Assembly (NCBI RefSeq): GCF_000280905.1
Contig: NZ_ALAP01000018.1
Location: 148,129-212,128, forward strand
Length of the DNA: 64,000 nucleotides
Origin: Streptomyces sp. AA1529
Lineage (GTDB): Bacteria > Actinomycetota > Actinomycetes > Streptomycetales > Streptomycetaceae
Reading direction: 5' to 3'
Every line of letters begins with the position of its first letter. The stretch's first letter is position 1. Below are positions 29,442 to 37,022 of this stretch, one piece after another. A program made the translations under genes and the position numbers. The notes under the pieces were generated by a model. It saw only the letters and a list, made by a program, of their open reading frames with translations, was not told the origin of the DNA and searched no databases.

Positions 29442-30502
29442 CGCTATGAGTGCACTCACTTCGACATGCTGGGAGGCCAGCACGGGCCCGGGCGGAGTGC
29501 GCGAAGTTTCGCGTACGACGCCCCGGGCCGCCGCTCGCGCCGCACCATCCCGGCCGGCGCCGTCGCCACCAGCACCCACGAGGCGGCACGCAACCGCACT
29601 TCGATGCGGGCGACCAGACGGAAGCCAGCCAGCCAGCGACCGACGCTTCCGCGGAGGGCATCGGCCCCCACACGTATATCGCATGGCAGACGATGAGCTG
29701 GCGGAAACCGTCCTCTTCACGGGGGGCCGGCCCCACCCTCATCGAGCAACGCCGCACCGACGAGTCCACCCAGCAGGAAATCGACTCCCGCTTCTACGCC
29801 ATCGTCACCGACCTCGTCGGCACCCCGACCGAGCTGGTCTCCGAGCAGGGCGACATCGCCTGGCGCACCCAGTCCCCCCTCTGGGGCACCACCACCTGGC
29901 ACACCGACAGCACCGCCTACACCCCCCTCCGCTTCCCCGGCCAGTACTACGACCCGGAAACGAGCCTCCACTACAACTACTTCCGGTACTACGACCCGGA
30001 AACCGCGCGGTACACGGCGCCCGACCCGCTGGGGCTTGAGGCAGCTCCCAATCCGGTCGGATACGTCATGAATCCGACCGTTTGGCTCGACTCACTCAGC
30101 CTTGCGCCCGACTATCCGGACCGCCCAGGGTTCGTTGAGCGGGTAAAAGATAAATTTCGCCCCCAGGGGTGTCGAACCGACCAGATTATGCGTGCTCAGC
30201 GCCAACCCACACGACTCGGCGATCTGAACGAAATTGACACACCAGACCTAGGCGATCCGCTCAAAACAGGCATGCTGCGAAGCCTGGATGACGAGACTCT
30301 TCTTCGTGCCATCAACGATCCCGACGGGATCGGCCACGTGGTGACGGTCCATGACAACGCGGTAGTTCAGGGAAACCATCGCATCGCTGAGGCGTTGTCT
30401 CGGATGAGAGACCCCGCCAATCCGAATATCACCCCGAGACGATCGTGCAGATCTTGGGAAGAGGAGGGAACCCGTGAGGAGACTTCATCCGCGCGTACGT
30501 GA
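29442..30502 (+). pseudogene. decayed rhs core carrying an alternative ParB-like toxin tip
   Basis: Pieces matching the intact rhs gene are joined with large deletions. 29442-29520 matches 26203-26284, 29521-29605 matches 26649-26738, 29608-29680 matches 27043-27113, and 29690-29747 matches the region after 27325. 29748-30036 then matches 27479-27767 with only 5 differences. The early pieces are out of frame with each other. After the second DPLGL a new tip begins (PDYPDRPGFVERVKDKFRPQG, QRQPTRLGDLNEIDTP). It ends in VVTVHDNAVVQGNHRIAEALSRM, which resembles ParB/Srx-type nuclease domains with a GNHR motif. The last codons appear frameshifted (see the finding at 30432). Confidence 0.8.
29748..30036. 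repeat. 289-bp near-identical repeat of the rhs core
   Basis: 29748-30036 matches 27479-27767 with an offset of 2269. There are five substitutions and no indels: three in the codons after VSE (SG versus QG) and two isolated. It ends exactly where the two toxin tips diverge, just after the DPLGL motif. Confidence 0.9.
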
Positions 30503-30890
30503 TCGAAACCGTGTGGCCTCGCCTTTCGGTTGGCCCGTACCGGGAGAAGTCCGCCACGTTGACACTCGCACGCTGCGGCGCCTAGTCGCCGAAGCGGAGA
30601 AGGCCGGCTTCAGTCGCACCGGAAAACGCATCGATACAAGCACAGGCGAAGACACCAGATATCTACTCATGCCAGTACTCCCAGAGAGTGTCCCAACCGA
30701 CAGCTGGATTTGCGTTCTCCTGGCATATGACCCAGCAGTCGCGGGCAGGAAGCACTCGACCCTTTACCGCATCCCCCATCGCCTGGACGTGGCACCCCGC
30801 ACTTATGAAAAACTGAAGACACTCTCACGAAGACAGAAGAATCAGCTTCTACACACCCTCATCTGGGAACAATTGAATACAAAACAATAA
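30474..30890 (+). CDS. small protein paired with the alternative toxin tip, probable orphan immunity
   Basis: The 138-residue product uses a GTG start at 30474 with a strong GGAGG site nine bases upstream. It contains HVDTRTLRRLVAEAEKAGFSRTGKRIDTSTGEDTRYLLMPVLPES, then SWICVLLAYDPAVAGRKHSTLYRIPHRLDV and a basic helical C-terminus. No family is recognised, and it is unlike the first immunity protein. It overlaps the end of the alternative tip and has low GC, which fits a cognate immunity gene kept after the toxin decayed. Confidence 0.6.
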   Translation: MRRLHPRVRDRNRVASPFGWPVPGEVRHVDTRTLRRLVAEAEKAGFSRTGKRIDTSTGEDTRYLLMPVLPESVPTDSWICVLLAYDPAVAGRKHSTLYRIPHRLDVAPRTYEKLKTLSRRQKNQLLHTLIWEQLNTKQ

Positions 30891-30940
30891 CCCTCCGGGA
30901 GCTAAAAGGGTACGGCATGATGGCCGACGCCTGCTTACTT

Positions 30941-30961
30941 CACCCTGCGAGAAGCAGGGTG
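30941..30961 (+). terminator. hairpin after the orphan immunity gene
   Basis: caccctgc (30941-30948) pairs with gcagggtg (30954-30961) around gagaa, 50 bases after the stop of the upstream gene. No T-run follows. Confidence 0.5.
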
Positions 30962-31017
30962 CACAGACGTGCGATACCGAGCCTGGCGTGGTGAACACCA
31001 GAAAACCAATTTCCACC

Positions 31018-31338
31018 CCGGATCACTTGCAGCCCACCCCGGTGCAGCGAAGACACTCGGCCGTCAGGTAGAAGGCTTCGAGGAAGACTTGGCTCGAGCA
31101 CCGGTACGGAATCGTTCTGCGCGGCAACCTCGCAAAGTTCTCCGCCGATAGAGAAATACGCGACTTCTTGCTGAAGTCCCGGGACCGCGTACTGGTCGAA
31201 GCAAGCCTCTTAAACCGCATCTGGGGCATTGGCTTGGCTGCGGACGACGAACGAGCTTCTTCACCATCGCTGTGGAAAGGTCTGAATCTGCTGGGGTTCG
31301 CGCTGATGGAGACTCGAAATACACTGTTGTCACGTTGA
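31018..31338 (+). pseudogene. NADAR gene remnant, 5' truncated and frameshifted
   Basis: Reading starts in SLAAHPGAAKTLGRQVEGFEED, parallel to residues 97-118 of the intact NADAR protein. After the codons for EED (about 31086) the frame shifts and continues as WLEHRYGIVLRGNLAKFSAD, then RVLVEASLLNRIWGIGLAADDERASSPSLW, and ends GFALMETRNTLLSR at 31338. The N-terminal half (FW and EHYM motifs) is absent. Many synonymous and conservative differences from the intact copy show that the duplication is not recent. Confidence 0.85.
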
Positions 31339-31464
31339 AACAGAAAGAGCGATGCTGAGTCGTCCCAGGAGTCCATCGGCGCATCCCTCGTCGGCCGACC
31401 TCTTCCGATCCCAGATCGCTCCAAGCTTCGTACTCCCCAAGAACGGCTAAATGGCCGCGCCGGC

Positions 31465-32094
31465 TCAGGCCGTGACGACCGTGCCGGCAGTGACCCCGTG
31501 GGCGAGCCGGGTGAGGGCGGATTTCAAGCGGGCCGTCGAGATGCCTCGGCCGCGCTGGTGGAGGAAGACCTCGGGGGCCAGCGACGCCAGGAGCGTGTCC
31601 GCGAGCGCCTCGGGGTCGGACGTGCCCGCCTCCCGCAGGAGCGCCAGGACGTGGGCGCGCCAGAACCCGTAGGCGCCGACGGCGAAGCGTTCGGCGCCGG
31701 TCTCGGCTCCGAGGACGAGATGGCTGTGCTGCTCCAGTAGGTCGATCATGGCTGTCAGGAAGGCCGCAAGCCGCTCCCCCGGTGCTGCGCCGGGACCCAG
31801 TGGCGGTGCGCCTTGTAGCAGTTCGCCCTGCAGTGCGTGCTCGTGCTCGTCCAGGAGTGCCGCCGCGATGGAGGCGATGTCCGGGTAGCGCCGGTAGAGC
31901 GTGCCCCGACCGATTCCCGCAGCGCGGGCGATGTCCTCCATCGTGACCGCGCGCGGATCCCCCTCTGCGAACAGTTCGGCCGCCGCGGAGAGGACTTTCG
32001 CCCGGTTCCGCGCCGCGTCCGCGCGCTCCCTGGGCCGTTTCGGCTCCCCCGGTCTCGCCGGGGCCCCGGACTGCCCGGGCTCCTTCGTCTCCAC
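31465..32094 (-). CDS. TetR/AcrR-family repressor of the azoreductase-SMR unit
   Basis: The 209-residue product has a basic N-terminal tail and a TetR helix-turn-helix at about 53-72 (EDIARAAGIGRGTLYRRYPD). The C-terminal ligand domain (LDEHEHALQGELLQG, FWRAHVLALLREAGTSDPEAL, EVFLHQRGRGISTARLKSAL) is of the Streptomyces type in which small toxic compounds induce. It is divergent from the azoreductase gene, and two identical-type palindromes lie between them, so it very likely represses both directions. Confidence 0.92.
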   Translation of the reverse strand: METKEPGQSGAPARPGEPKRPRERADAARNRAKVLSAAAELFAEGDPRAVTMEDIARAAGIGRGTLYRRYPDIASIAAALLDEHEHALQGELLQGAPPLGPGAAPGERLAAFLTAMIDLLEQHSHLVLGAETGAERFAVGAYGFWRAHVLALLREAGTSDPEALADTLLASLAPEVFLHQRGRGISTARLKSALTRLAHGVTAGTVVTA

Positions 32095-32123
32095 GGCATC
32101 AGCCTACGCCAGCTCGGCGAAAT

Positions 32124-32144
32124 AACCGGACGAGGCGTCCGGTT
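32124..32144. promoter_or_regulatory. TetR operator 1
   Basis: AACCGGACG, then AGG, then CGTCCGGTT, a 21-base site with perfect arms (arms extend to 11 bases, 32122-32146). It is nearest to the tetR start and shares its arms with operator 2. Confidence 0.85.
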
Positions 32145-32156
32145 ATGCTGGCCACG

Positions 32157-32184
32157 TTGAACCGGACACGGTGTCCGGTTATCT
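32157..32184 (+). promoter_or_regulatory. azoreductase promoter with TetR operator 2 in its spacer
   Basis: AACCGGACAC, G, GTGTCCGGTT (32160-32180) is a perfect 21-base palindrome with the same half-site as operator 1. It lies across the spacer of TTGAAC (32157-32162), 16 bases, TTATCT (32179-32184). A repressor bound here would block RNA polymerase directly. Confidence 0.8.
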
Positions 32185-32206
32185 CTTCCGAGGCAGGAGC
32201 CTTCCC

Positions 32207-32899
32207 ATGCCCACCACCGGCACCAGGCCGACGACGCCCCCCGCCGCGCAGACCCTGCTGCACCTCGACGCCAGCGCCCGCCGCCGCTCCTTCAGCCGCG
32301 AGGTCGGCGACGCCGTCGCCGACGCCTGGCGGTCCTCCCACCCGGACGGCACCTACCTCCACCGCGACCTCGCACTCACCCCCGTTCCGCAGATAGGCGA
32401 GGCATGGACCGAGCTGTGCGACTACGTACTGGAGCACCAGATCACGGACATCGCCCGCTACCGCGAGGCCGTGCGCACCCCGGCCCAGGCCGACGCCTGG
32501 GCGGTCGTCGAGCCGCTGCTCGGCGAACTCGTCGCCGCCGACGTCGTACTGGTCGCCGCGCCCATGTACAACTTCTCCGTCCCCGCCTCGCTCAAGGCAT
32601 GGATCGACCAGGTGACGTTCCCCAGGATGTCGCTGGCCGGACGGCGCTTCGTCGTCGCCTACGCGCGCGGCGGCGCGTACGGGCCGGGCACCCCGCGCCG
32701 GCCGTACGACCACCAGGAGCGCTACCTGCGGGACTTCCTCCCCGGCCACTTCGCCGTCCCCGAGGAGGACATGACCTTCCTCGGCACCGAGTTGGTTAAC
32801 TCCCTCGTCGATCCCGCACTCGCCGCCCGCCGCGAGGCCCACGACGCCTCACGGACCGCCGCGCTGGCCGCGGCGCGGACGGTCGGAGCAGCGCTGTGA
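32207..32899 (+). CDS. FMN-dependent NADH-azoreductase (AzoR/flavodoxin-like quinone reductase)
   Basis: The 230-residue product has the AzoR fold features: LLHLDASARRRSFSREVGDAV at the FMN phosphate site, AADVVLVAAPMYNFSVPASLKAWIDQV for the isoalloxazine, and a C-terminal GTELVNSLVDPALAARREAHDAS. These enzymes reduce quinones and azo compounds with two electrons and protect against electrophile stress. AGGAG precedes ATG 32207. Its TGA overlaps the GTG of the SMR gene, so the two are coupled and controlled by the divergent TetR repressor. Confidence 0.9.
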   Translation: MPTTGTRPTTPPAAQTLLHLDASARRRSFSREVGDAVADAWRSSHPDGTYLHRDLALTPVPQIGEAWTELCDYVLEHQITDIARYREAVRTPAQADAWAVVEPLLGELVAADVVLVAAPMYNFSVPASLKAWIDQVTFPRMSLAGRRFVVAYARGGAYGPGTPRRPYDHQERYLRDFLPGHFAVPEEDMTFLGTELVNSLVDPALAARREAHDASRTAALAAARTVGAAL

Positions 32900-33219
32900 G
32901 CTGGCTGCTGCTCGTCGCTGCGGGGCTGGTCGAGGTCGCCTGGTCGCAGAGCATCAAGCCCACGGCCGGCTTCACCCGTCCGCTTCCCACGCTGGTGTGC
33001 TTCGCGCTCGCCGCCGTCGCGGTCTACCTGCTCTCCCTGGCGATGCAGGGGCTGCCGGTCGGGACGGCCTACGCCGCGTTCACCGGAATCGGCGCGCTCG
33101 GCGCCATCACCCTCGGCATCGTCGTGCACAAGGACCCGGTGACCACCGGTCGCATCCTCGCCCTCGCCCTGATCGTGGGCGGCGTCGCACTGGCCCGCGC
33201 GACCGCACCGGAAGGCTGA
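32896..33219 (+). CDS. small multidrug resistance (SMR) family exporter
   Basis: The 107-residue protein has four transmembrane helices and the essential SMR glutamate at residue 13 (AAGLVEVAWSQSIKPTAGFT). The SugE/Gdx-like patterns (GTAYAAFTGIGALGAITLGIV) suggest transport of guanidinium-like or quaternary cations by proton exchange. SMR proteins work as dual-topology dimers; there is only one gene, which fits a homodimer. It is the last gene of the TetR-regulated unit and is followed by a strong terminator. Confidence 0.92.
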   Translation: MSWLLLVAAGLVEVAWSQSIKPTAGFTRPLPTLVCFALAAVAVYLLSLAMQGLPVGTAYAAFTGIGALGAITLGIVVHKDPVTTGRILALALIVGGVALARATAPEG

Positions 33220-33224
33220 CACCC

Positions 33225-33256
33225 CATGACCGGCATCAGCGATGATGCCGGTCATG
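33225..33256 (+). terminator. terminator of the azoreductase-SMR operon
   Basis: catgaccggcatca (33225-33238) and tgatgccggtcatg (33243-33256) form a perfect 14-bp stem with the loop gcga, starting six bases after the SMR stop. Confidence 0.85.
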
Positions 33257-33334
33257 GACGGCGGACGCTCGCACGACGCATCCGTCGACCTCCCTCGACC
33301 GGCCGGAGGAGCAACGGTCCGCCTGCTCGTGCCC

Positions 33335-33592
33335 TCACGCGCTCGTAGGGTTCGTCACGAACCGGCTCAGCCGGTAGACGGTCGGGAGTTCGAGCCGACC
33401 ACACAGTGTGTCGACCCGGACCATCGACTCGTCGACGCGGGCTTCTCGAAGACGCCGCAACTGTGTACGCAGCGCCACCACGTCCTCCGTTTCGAAGATC
33501 ACTTCCCACCGCCCCGAGTCCGGCGCGGTGCGAGCAGTGAGCCGGAGTCTCTCGGCTTCTGGTCGCCGTCTTCGTTTCCTCTGTCCTGACAC
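33335..33592 (-). CDS. small hypothetical protein
   Basis: A GTG at 33592 opens an 85-residue frame (VSGQRKRRRRPEAER) with protein-like composition in its second half: GRWEVIFETEDVVALRTQLRRLREARVDESMVRVDTLCGRL. I recognise no family. The GTG lies inside the left arm of a 12-bp inverted repeat (33583-33622), which may be an operator or a remnant. It could also be the tail of a larger decayed gene, since the reading frame stays open upstream. Confidence 0.4.
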   Translation of the reverse strand: MSGQRKRRRRPEAERLRLTARTAPDSGRWEVIFETEDVVALRTQLRRLREARVDESMVRVDTLCGRLELPTVYRLSRFVTNPTSA

Positions 33593-33622
33593 CGGCCCAG
33601 AATCACTGGTCGGTGTCAGGAC
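33583..33622. repeat. 12-bp inverted repeat with 16-base spacer
   Basis: gtcctgacaccg (33583-33594) and cggtgtcaggac (33611-33622) are perfect complements. They could be the ends of a miniature element, a terminator or a paired operator. No target duplication is evident. Confidence 0.5.
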
Positions 33623-33698
33623 AGCAAGGAGATCGGCTCCACTGCACATACCCGCTCGGTGAGTCGTCGGCAGCAGGGCCCGAGCGGCGGCACCGGAC

Positions 33699-34321
33699 CT
33701 ATCCGACCGGCGGGCCGGCATCGGCCTGGCGCCCATCAGGCCTGCTCTTCGGCCCCGCACGTATGCGGGGAACAGCCCCCTGCGGCAGGTTCTGCCCGGC
33801 CGAGAACTCCGATGCCACGGCACCCGCTTCTCCCGTGAAGCGCTCAGCCCTCGGGCGGCCGGGGCACTGGATGACCAGGTGGTGGGGATGCTCGGGGTCT
33901 TCGGGGCAGGTGAGGATGACCAGGCGTCCCCAGCGGCCGACCGTGACATGGCTGGGGGTTTTGGCGTCCATGGCGGCTGCCGGCGGCCGGTCCTCCAGCG
34001 GGGTCCAGCTCCCGGTGCCGCCGTCCGGCCCCGGGCGTTCCCCGGGGACGGGAGTGCGGCTCCTCGCCTCGGCCAGAATGCGCCGCCGGAGCCTGACGTC
34101 CCGCACCCGCTCGCCGCTGCGCCGCTGCGCCGCTTGGGCGGCTCGGTGCACATCGGCCACGGTTCCCCGGCCGGCCACAGCAGCGGACCGCCGACGGAGC
34201 TGTCCCGGACCCCGGGGTTTCCCGGCCAGGGGTGCAGCCGTGTGGCGGCACGCCGGTGGTGGACCAGCTCCGGGAAGAGCGCCTCGGCGTCGGCGGGACA
34301 GCGCGGTGTGGTGCGGGTCAT
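33699..34321 (-). pseudogene. frameshifted DUF1963-like gene
   Basis: From ATG 34321 the frame reads MTRTTPRCPADAEALFPEL, then RLHPWPGNPGVRDSSVGGPLLWPAGEPWPMCTEP, which is the typical start of Streptomyces DUF1963-like proteins. About residue 60 the coding potential moves to another frame (ERVRDVRLRRRILAEARSRTP, then GRWGRLVILTCPEDPEHPHHLVIQ), so at least one frameshift near 34140-34160 has occurred. The middle of the family domain is missing. It probably does not make a working protein. Confidence 0.6.
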
Positions 34322-34452
34322 GGCGTCCTCTCGTCGCAGGCCGTACAACTCGTCGCAGGCCATACGACGTAGCCGCGGGGTCGGACACAGCACGGTCCTC
34401 GGCTCCGGGCCGTCCGCCGCCTGGCGACGATGCATGGAGAGGACGTGACGCG

Positions 34453-34908
34453 TTGCAGATCTCGGTGGATGACCTCTCCGGGCCGGACATCGCCGGGTTC
34501 CTCGACGAGCACGTCCAGCAGATGCGGTCCCTCTCACCCCTGGAGAGCAAGCACGCCCTCGACCTCGACAGTCTCCGGAAGCCCGACGTCACCTTCTGGT
34601 CGGTCGTGGACGACGGCAGCCTGGTGGGCTGCGGTGCGCTCAAGAGGCTGGACGCGGGGCACGCGGAGTTGAAGTCGATGCGCACCCGGCCGACGCGGCA
34701 GCGAAGCGGGGTCGCCTCCACGCTGCTGGCCCACATCCTGCGCGAAGCCTCCGACATGGGGTTCACACGCCTGAGCCTGGAGACCGGCTCCGCCGAGTTC
34801 TTCCTGCCGGCCCGAAGGCTCTACGAGAAGTTCGGCTTCCAGCCCTGCGAACCCTTCGCGGACTACCGGCCCGACCCGAACAGCACCTTCATGACCAGGG
34901 TCCTTTGA
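34453..34908 (+). CDS. GNAT-family N-acetyltransferase
   Basis: The 151-residue product has the GNAT acetyl-CoA site MRTRPTRQRSGVASTLLAHILREA and the C-terminal motif RLYEKFGFQPCEPFADY. The core FWSVVDDGSLVGCGALKRLDAGHAELKSM resembles the PhnO/YafP group. TTG 34453 is the most upstream plausible start (LQISVDDLSGPD), with GAGAGGA upstream; a GTG four codons later is also possible. The substrate is unknown. Confidence 0.85.
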   Translation: MQISVDDLSGPDIAGFLDEHVQQMRSLSPLESKHALDLDSLRKPDVTFWSVVDDGSLVGCGALKRLDAGHAELKSMRTRPTRQRSGVASTLLAHILREASDMGFTRLSLETGSAEFFLPARRLYEKFGFQPCEPFADYRPDPNSTFMTRVL

Positions 34909-35260
34909 CCGCGCACGCCGTTCACGCGTCGCGTCGATTCCCCTGGTCACCCGTCGAGCGCAACCGTCCGCCTCGATGGTGCTGCCACGGCCTGTTGCCC
35001 CGGTCGTCCCGTCCGTCTCCTCTCGGACAACCCGGTCTCAGGCGGAGCGGTGCTTGCGGCGAAAGGGCGTGACGACGACTGTGTACGGCGCGAAAGCCGT
35101 GAGCCGTTGGAGGCCGGCTCGGTGAGAATCCCGCTGTGCCGGATGCCGTGGACGGCATACCAGTTGGCGGCGACATCGGTCACCATGATGAGGCAGGCCA
35201 GATCCGCGCCACGGCGTCTGCCGCCGAGCAGGAGCACCGCGGCGAGCGAATCGAGGTCGG
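34909..35260. other. gene-poor stretch with coding-like scraps
   Basis: No intact gene is supported. The minus strand around 35110-35220 reads LACLIMVTDVAANWYAVHGIRHSGIL, which looks like a protein fragment, but no family is recognised and flanking sequence does not extend it. Confidence 0.35.
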
Positions 35261-35369
35261 TTGTTCAAGCTCGCCGAGTCCGCCCAGGCCCACTGGCGCG
35301 CGATCACCGCACCCCACCTCGTCGCCCTGGTCCGCGCCGCAGCCCGCTTCGAGAACGGCCATCTCCTCG
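35261..35369 (+). pseudogene. transposase C-terminal remnant
   Basis: The frame from TTG 35261 reads FKLAESAQAHWRAITAPHLVALVRAAARFENGHLLERP. This is close to the C-terminal end shared by a group of Streptomyces IS transposases (IS family not certain). Upstream sequence is unrelated, and no terminal repeats are visible, so only a scrap of the element remains. Confidence 0.5.
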
Positions 35370-35429
35370 AACGCCCGAGTCCCCCGCGGCATGGGCAGCC
35401 ATACCCGGCCGGAAGAAGACGACTGGATC

Positions 35430-35996
35430 TCAGGCATCCCTGCGCCGTACATGCAGATGGCCTTCGCGGGGAAACGAGGGCAGCGCTGCGGGCAGGACTG
35501 AGTCGAGGTCGTACCGGCTCTTGTGCGCCACGCGGCAGGAGGCCGAGTTGTCCACCCGGTGCAGGAGTTCCAGACGCTCCAGTCCATCGGCGCCCAGGGT
35601 GTCGAAGGCCCAGTCGGTGAGAGCCTCCAAAGCGCGCGGTGCCACACCCCGCCCGCGGGCATGCGCCGCGGTCCAGTAACCCACCTCGGCCGACGGTTTA
35701 CCGGAAGCCACTTCCTTGAGTACCGCATTGCCCACCAACTGCCCTTGGCTGCGGTCGGGTTGCGTTTCAAGAACCGCGAAACCGAAGCGATCCCCGGCTT
35801 CCCAGCCCGGCTCCTGGCCCTGCACCCACCGGATCGCATCGGCCTCGTTCTCCACAGCCGAGCTGGTCCAGTGGCGCAGTTCGGGATCTCGGAACACTTC
35901 GACGAGTGCGGCAACGTCCCCTATGCGCCAGGGGCGAAGGACGAGTGCGGGAGCGGACGGCGTCGGGCCCGCATGCAGGATGACGGTGTCGTTCAC
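35430..35996 (-). CDS. RimJ/RimL-type GNAT acetyltransferase
   Basis: The 188-residue product has the RimJ/RimL layout: LVLRPWRIGDVAALVEVFRDPELRHWTSS, then WEAGDRFGFAVLE, GNAVLKEVASGKPSAEVGYWTAAHARGRGVAPRALEAL with the acetyl-CoA loop, and LLHRVDNSASCRVAHKSRYDL. GTG 35996 is preferred: TACAAT lies seven bases upstream (36008-36003) and no ribosome site is present, the picture of a leaderless mRNA. The last residues (HVRRRDA) look slightly altered from the usual ending. Confidence 0.85.
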   Translation of the reverse strand: MNDTVILHAGPTPSAPALVLRPWRIGDVAALVEVFRDPELRHWTSSAVENEADAIRWVQGQEPGWEAGDRFGFAVLETQPDRSQGQLVGNAVLKEVASGKPSAEVGYWTAAHARGRGVAPRALEALTDWAFDTLGADGLERLELLHRVDNSASCRVAHKSRYDLDSVLPAALPSFPREGHLHVRRRDA

Positions 35997-36002
35997 CGGC
36001 CG

Positions 36003-36008
36003 ATTGTA
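36003..36008 (-). promoter_or_regulatory. leaderless -10 for the RimJ/RimL-type gene
   Basis: TACAAT on the minus strand ends six bases before the GTG at 35996. No clear -35 is present. Confidence 0.4.
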
Positions 36009-36633
36009 TTGAGGCAGGGGCCCCTGCCCACGCCGACGATCCCGGCCCACTACCGCTCCACTCGGGCGCGGACGGCCTGGACGGACCAGTCGAACGCCGG
36101 CGCCAGGCTCTGCGGGGCAGGGCAGGCCAGCCGTTGATCACTGCGAGGAGTGGCCGGTACCGGTCCCGGCGAGGGTCGCTCACGCTCTCCAGCCGGGCCA
36201 GCAGCAGGCGGCGCGGCTGAGCGTCTATCGACGGCCGCCCACTCCACAGTTCTCGACAATGCCCCGAGCTGTGCGCCTGTGGACGCCAGATTCGTACCGT
36301 CCTGAAGCGTGAGCGCCCGATGCGGCGGGACCGCGGGCACCGGGTCGCCGTCGGCCGCGTTCCGGTGCCCCGCGGCATCAGCGGCGTGAGGGACGGCGAA
36401 GCACTTTCACCGCGCCACCGGCCTCCGGTCACCCATCGAGGCCTATGCCGCCAACGTGGCCTGGCTGCGGGCCGTCGGCCGCCGTGCGATCGAGCACCCC
36501 GTCGGCTCTCCAGGACCTTCCGGGCTCTCCCAAGGCCTTCCGGGACCCTCCGGCGGGCGCTGGGGGTCACGATCGTGTGCCCGCCGCCGCACTCCGGTGA
36601 CCGCACCGCCGCGACCGCACCACATCCAGGACG
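36009..36633. other. decayed region with an unidentified coding scrap
   Basis: No intact gene is supported. The plus strand at about 36400-36490 reads HFHRATGLRSPIEAYAANVAWLRAVGRR, which looks like a protein fragment of unknown family. The rest shows no periodic coding signal. Confidence 0.35.
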
Positions 36634-37015
36634 TGGACGTCCCGGGGTCGTGCACGTCCGGCACCGGCACCGCGAGCGCTTCACCGTCGTCGGCAACCAT
36701 CTCGCCCAGCACCGCGAGCTGTCGCTCCTCGCGATCGGGCTGGGCGTGCACATCCAGTCCGTGCCGGACGGCACCCACGTCGACATCAAGTCGCTGACCG
36801 CCCGGTTCCCGGAAGGCGAGGCCCGGGTAGCGGCCGCACTGCGCGAGCTGGAGGCGTATGGCTATCTGACGCGCACCCCGCAGCGCACGCCCGGACCCGT
36901 TCCAGGGTTCCAGGAGTGCCCGGACTGCGAGCGCCCTTCCGCGCTCCCGGCCCCGCCCCGCGGCCCCGCTCGGGTGCGGGAAACAGATACCGGGCGAGGG
37001 AGGCCCCTGCCATGA
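36634..37015 (+). pseudogene. truncated winged-helix type DNA-binding protein
   Basis: The frame contains VHVRHRHRERFTVVGNHLAQHRELSLLAIGLGVHIQSVPDGTHVDIKSLTARFPEGEARVAAALRELEAYGYLTR, the N-terminal part of a helix-turn-helix family common in Streptomyces. After RTPQRTPG the expected recognition and C-terminal parts are replaced by an unrelated Pro/Arg-rich reading. The upstream start is also missing. Confidence 0.55.
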
Positions 37016-37022
37016 TCCCCCC

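Noticed and set aside
29450..30502. A second functional Rhs toxin gene
   Set aside because: The frame is open, but its first 300 bases join rhs pieces in conflicting frames and there is no N-terminal export module, so it is treated as a pseudogene carrying a silent tip.
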